A DNA stretch of 64,000 nucleotides from an uncultured Poribacteria bacterium (GTDB lineage: Bacteria; Poribacteria; WGA-4E; WGA-3G), in NCBI GenBank assembly GCA_951828515.1, contig OX639992.1, positions 1,642,561 through 1,706,560 on the forward strand. Direction: 5' to 3'. Shown piece after piece: positions 61,755 through 64,000 of the stretch (its first letter is position 1; every line of letters begins with the position of its first letter). The position numbers and the translations under genes were made by a program. The notes beneath the pieces are model-generated. The model was given only the letters and a program-made list of their open reading frames with translations, made no database searches and was not told where the DNA came from.

Positions 61755-62960
61755 ATGGAAAAGAACACAATAGGTATCGGCATTATTGGTATGGGATGGA
61801 TGGGTATGACGCACGCCCGCGCATACCAACAAATCAACGACCGGTTCCATGACAGTCCTCTTCAGCCTAAGCTCATCATTTGTGCAGATGATGTTGTCGA
61901 ACGCACAACCGAGGCGAAAACACGTTTCGGATTTCAACGCACAACAACCGACTATCGACACGTCATAGATGACGAAGACGTACAGGTAGTCAATATCGCT
62001 GCACCGAATAGCATGCACCTTGAGATTGTCGAGGTAGCGACAGCCGCCGGAAAACACGTTTTCTGTGAAAAACCCGTCGGACGGAATCCAGCCGAAACGA
62101 AAGCAATCTATGCCGCCGCACACCGTGCAGAGGTACTCACCTGTGTCGGCTATAATTATAGATGGGCACCTGTCGTCCAATACGCACATCAATTGATTTC
62201 AGAAGGAAAACTCGGTACCTTAACCCATTACCGCGGCAGATTTTTCGCGGGGTATGCGAGCCATCCACAAGCAGTCCTCTCATGGCGCTTTCAGAAGGAG
62301 GTCGCCGGACTCGGAACGTTGGGGGATCTACTCTCCCATGTCATCGATATGGCACACTTCATTGTCGGCGGTATCGACAGCGTCGTCTCACAACAGGAGA
62401 CATTTATCCGAGAACGTCCTGTAGCAACAGCGGGAACCGGTACACATTTCAGCCTCGGTGCAGAGGGCGAAACGGATGCCGTCACGAACGAAGACTATGT
62501 CGGGGCATTAGTACGATTTGAGAACGGTGCCAGAGGTTCACTGGAGGCGTGCCGAGTTATCACCGGACCGAAGTGCGAAATGGCGTTTGAGGTGCACGGT
62601 ACAGAGGGTGCCTTACGCTGGAACTTCGAGCAGATGAACGAACTCGAGGTGTACCTACCCGCCGAGGACGGTTTCCCCGATGGATACACTCGCGTGCTAA
62701 GCGGTCCGAGCCACCCATTCCATAGTTATTTCAATCCAGGCCCGGCGGTCGGATTAGGCTACGACGATCTGAAAACAATCGAGGCATACCAGTTTTTGCA
62801 AGCCATTCACACAGGAAAACCGGGAAATCCTCGGAAGTCACGCGATCACGATCATCGTGATGGCGTGCTTCCGCCAAGTTTCCGAGAAGCCGCCGCAGTC
62901 GCCGATGTGCAAACTGCTATCCAAACCTCATGGGAGGAGGATCGATGGATTTCTATCTAA
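61755..62960 (+). CDS. Gfo/Idh/MocA-family oxidoreductase
   Basis: A 401-residue NAD(P)-dependent sugar-type dehydrogenase. Dinucleotide loop [18 protein letters not shown] is at the N-terminus, [10 protein letters not shown] gives the catalytic EKP lysine, and [17 protein letters not shown] continues the family pattern. [16 protein letters not shown] carries the usual D-x-x-x-H helix. It is paralogous to, but clearly different from, the protein at 18781. It follows a repeat-rich leader with no strong ribosome site. Substrate unknown, probably a sugar or inositol derivative. Confidence 0.9.
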   Translation: MEKNTIGIGIIGMGWMGMTHARAYQQINDRFHDSPLQPKLIICADDVVERTTEAKTRFGFQRTTTDYRHVIDDEDVQVVNIAAPNSMHLEIVEVATAAGKHVFCEKPVGRNPAETKAIYAAAHRAEVLTCVGYNYRWAPVVQYAHQLISEGKLGTLTHYRGRFFAGYASHPQAVLSWRFQKEVAGLGTLGDLLSHVIDMAHFIVGGIDSVVSQQETFIRERPVATAGTGTHFSLGAEGETDAVTNEDYVGALVRFENGARGSLEACRVITGPKCEMAFEVHGTEGALRWNFEQMNELEVYLPAEDGFPDGYTRVLSGPSHPFHSYFNPGPAVGLGYDDLKTIEAYQFLQAIHTGKPGNPRKSRDHDHRDGVLPPSFREAAAVADVQTAIQTSWEEDRWISI

Positions 62961-63017
62961 AGTGGCAGTCAGCCATCGGAAACCATCAGCCATCAGGAAA
63001 AATAACCATTAACGTAA

Positions 63018-63047
63018 GACTGGAAGACTGGAAGACTGGAAGACTGG
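63018..63047 (+). repeat. 8-bp tandem repeat (GACTGGAA)
   Basis: Three and three-quarter units of GACTGGAA in the 182-bp gap before the last gene. The gap also holds a CAGTCAGC-type tract and AGTGTTTTTGCTTGGGCG, the inverse of GCCCAAGCAAAAAC seen in other leaders. Confidence 0.8.
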
Positions 63048-63142
63048 GGGGCACTCCTGCTTTCCTTTTTCCCTGCTTCCCTCCTTCCATTCAAATGCTG
63101 AAAGCCGGAAGTGTTTTTGCTTGGGCGTTTCTTCAACGACTG

Positions 63143-64000
63143 ATGGTTTCCAATATAATATGCTGCTGCTGTCTGTTCATCTCCCTTAACGCCGCTGCAC
63201 AGTCCTTACCCCAATTCACCGGCATCACACACGAAGCAGGCATCGACTTCGTCCATAACACGGGTGCCTTTGGCAAGAAATACCTCCCTGAAACCATGGG
63301 CTCAGGATGCGCCTTTATCGACTATAATACCGATGGTTGGCAGGACATCCTACTCGTCAACGGAAAGGATTGGGAAGGCAACCCAACCCAGAAGCGGCAA
63401 ACGATGGCACTCTACCGCAACGACCGAGACGGCACCTTCACCGATGTCACCGAAACCGCAGGTCTCGCTACACCGCTTTACGGTATGGGTGTCGCCGTCG
63501 CCGATTACGACAACGACGGTGATCCAGACATCTATATCAGCACCCTTGAAACCGATCGGCTCTTCCAAAACAAAGGTGATGGCACTTATGTTGACGTTAC
63601 AGAAGTCGCCGGTGTTCACAACCCCGGTTTCGGCACAAGCTGCGCATGGTTCGATTACAACAAGGACGGGCACCTCGATCTCTACGTCGCCAACTACGTC
63701 GAATGGACCAGAGAGAACGATCTGTTCTGTACGCTTGACGGCATCAATAAATCCTACTGCACGCCTGAATCCTATACAGGTCAGTCCAGCAAACTCTTCA
63801 GAAATCGCGGCGACGGCACATTTGCCGATGTCTCCCGAATCGCACGGATTGAGGACAACACGAGCAAATCACTCGGTGTTTGCATCTTCGACTACAATGC
63901 CGATGGCTTACCCGACATCTTTGAGGCGAACGACACGCAACCCAATAAACTCTATCAAAACAACGGCGACGGCACCTTCATCGAAAGTGGAATGCTCACA
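63143..64000 (+). CDS. Secreted FG-GAP/UnbV-type repeat protein (3' end outside window)
   Basis: The frame is open to the last base. From ATG 63143 a signal peptide (VSNIICCCCLFISLNAAAQS) is followed by ITHEAGIDFVHN and FG-GAP/VCBS repeats (DYNTDGWQDILLV, DYDNDGDPDIYI, DYNKDGHLDLYV, DYNADGLPDIFE). It resembles the protein at 13422 in order and spacing. An upstream in-frame ATG (63095) would add residues encoded by repeat-type intergenic DNA and is less likely. Probably a surface or periplasmic beta-propeller with a C-terminal ASPIC/UnbV part beyond the window. Confidence 0.85.
   Translation, partial: MVSNIICCCCLFISLNAAAQSLPQFTGITHEAGIDFVHNTGAFGKKYLPETMGSGCAFIDYNTDGWQDILLVNGKDWEGNPTQKRQTMALYRNDRDGTFTDVTETAGLATPLYGMGVAVADYDNDGDPDIYISTLETDRLFQNKGDGTYVDVTEVAGVHNPGFGTSCAWFDYNKDGHLDLYVANYVEWTRENDLFCTLDGINKSYCTPESYTGQSSKLFRNRGDGTFADVSRIARIEDNTSKSLGVCIFDYNADGLPDIFEANDTQPNKLYQNNGDGTFIESGMLT

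Noticed and set aside
1..64000. tRNA or rRNA genes
   Set aside because: No cloverleaf with a T-loop signature or rRNA-like stretch was recognised by eye. A tRNAscan-type search, including tRNA-Sec, would be needed to exclude them.

Overview
The window looks like a chromosomal piece of a free-living, diderm (Gram-negative type) bacterium. It has a division and cell-wall cluster, many signal-peptide proteins and lipoproteins, a TonB C-terminal domain protein and a multihaem cytochrome. The mix of LamG, lamin-tail, FG-GAP/UnbV, Gfo/Idh/MocA and sulfatase proteins, with dense families of palindromic intergenic repeats, is most reminiscent of Candidatus Poribacteria or a neighbouring Planctomycetes/Poribacteria-like lineage. 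That assignment is inference from gene style; no rRNA or tRNA gene was recognised that could settle it.

Layout. 0-8.2 kb is a dcw cluster: ftsW (cut by the window edge), murG, murC, ftsQ, ftsA, ftsZ, all on + and without murB or ddl. 8.3-12.4 kb holds a tandem repeat, a radical SAM protein, a LamG protein and a TPR protein. 13.4-15.1 kb is an FG-GAP/UnbV protein. 15.1-20.5 kb is a minus-strand operon: discoidin-like secreted protein, Gfo/Idh/MocA oxidoreductase, a 114-residue ArsC-like protein read through an in-frame UGA (probable selenoprotein), an SDR epimerase, and an AvaI/BsoBI-type restriction-modification pair. 20.7-25.3 kb runs on +: LamG, two cyclophilin-type lipoproteins, a small lectin-like protein, DUF1844, HEAT repeats and a K+ channel. 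26.2-29.4 kb encodes a 1063-residue surface protein followed by six tandem terminator hairpins. 31-43.6 kb carries comM, sulfatase, methyltransferase, phosphoesterase, ABC ATPase, MNT-HEPN fusion, FAH, SDR and a cytochrome c/TPR protein. 43.8-51 kb holds hicBA, a TonB-type protein, three lipoproteins and a caspase-like/PEGA/SUMF1 protein. 51-53.1 kb is a gene graveyard full of repeats. 53.1-64 kb carries selA, a SUMF1 lipoprotein, an ABC ATPase, an AddA-like helicase-nuclease, a secreted protein, a Gfo/Idh/MocA protein and the start of another FG-GAP protein.

Three threads tie the window together. (1) At least five secreted proteins of unrelated fold end in the same short C-terminal motif (consensus K-L-A-T-T-W-G-x-L-K), and a sixth copy survives as a remnant, which suggests an undescribed C-terminal sorting or anchoring tag. 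(2) selA and an ArsC-like gene with UGA at the catalytic position and a hairpin straight after it point to a working selenocysteine system. (3) The intergenic DNA is built from a few mobile repeat types: a TA-flanked MITE (8 copies), a second TIR family with 5-bp target duplications around unrelated interiors, and several GTAG-headed REP-like palindromes. They nest in each other and in places break genes.
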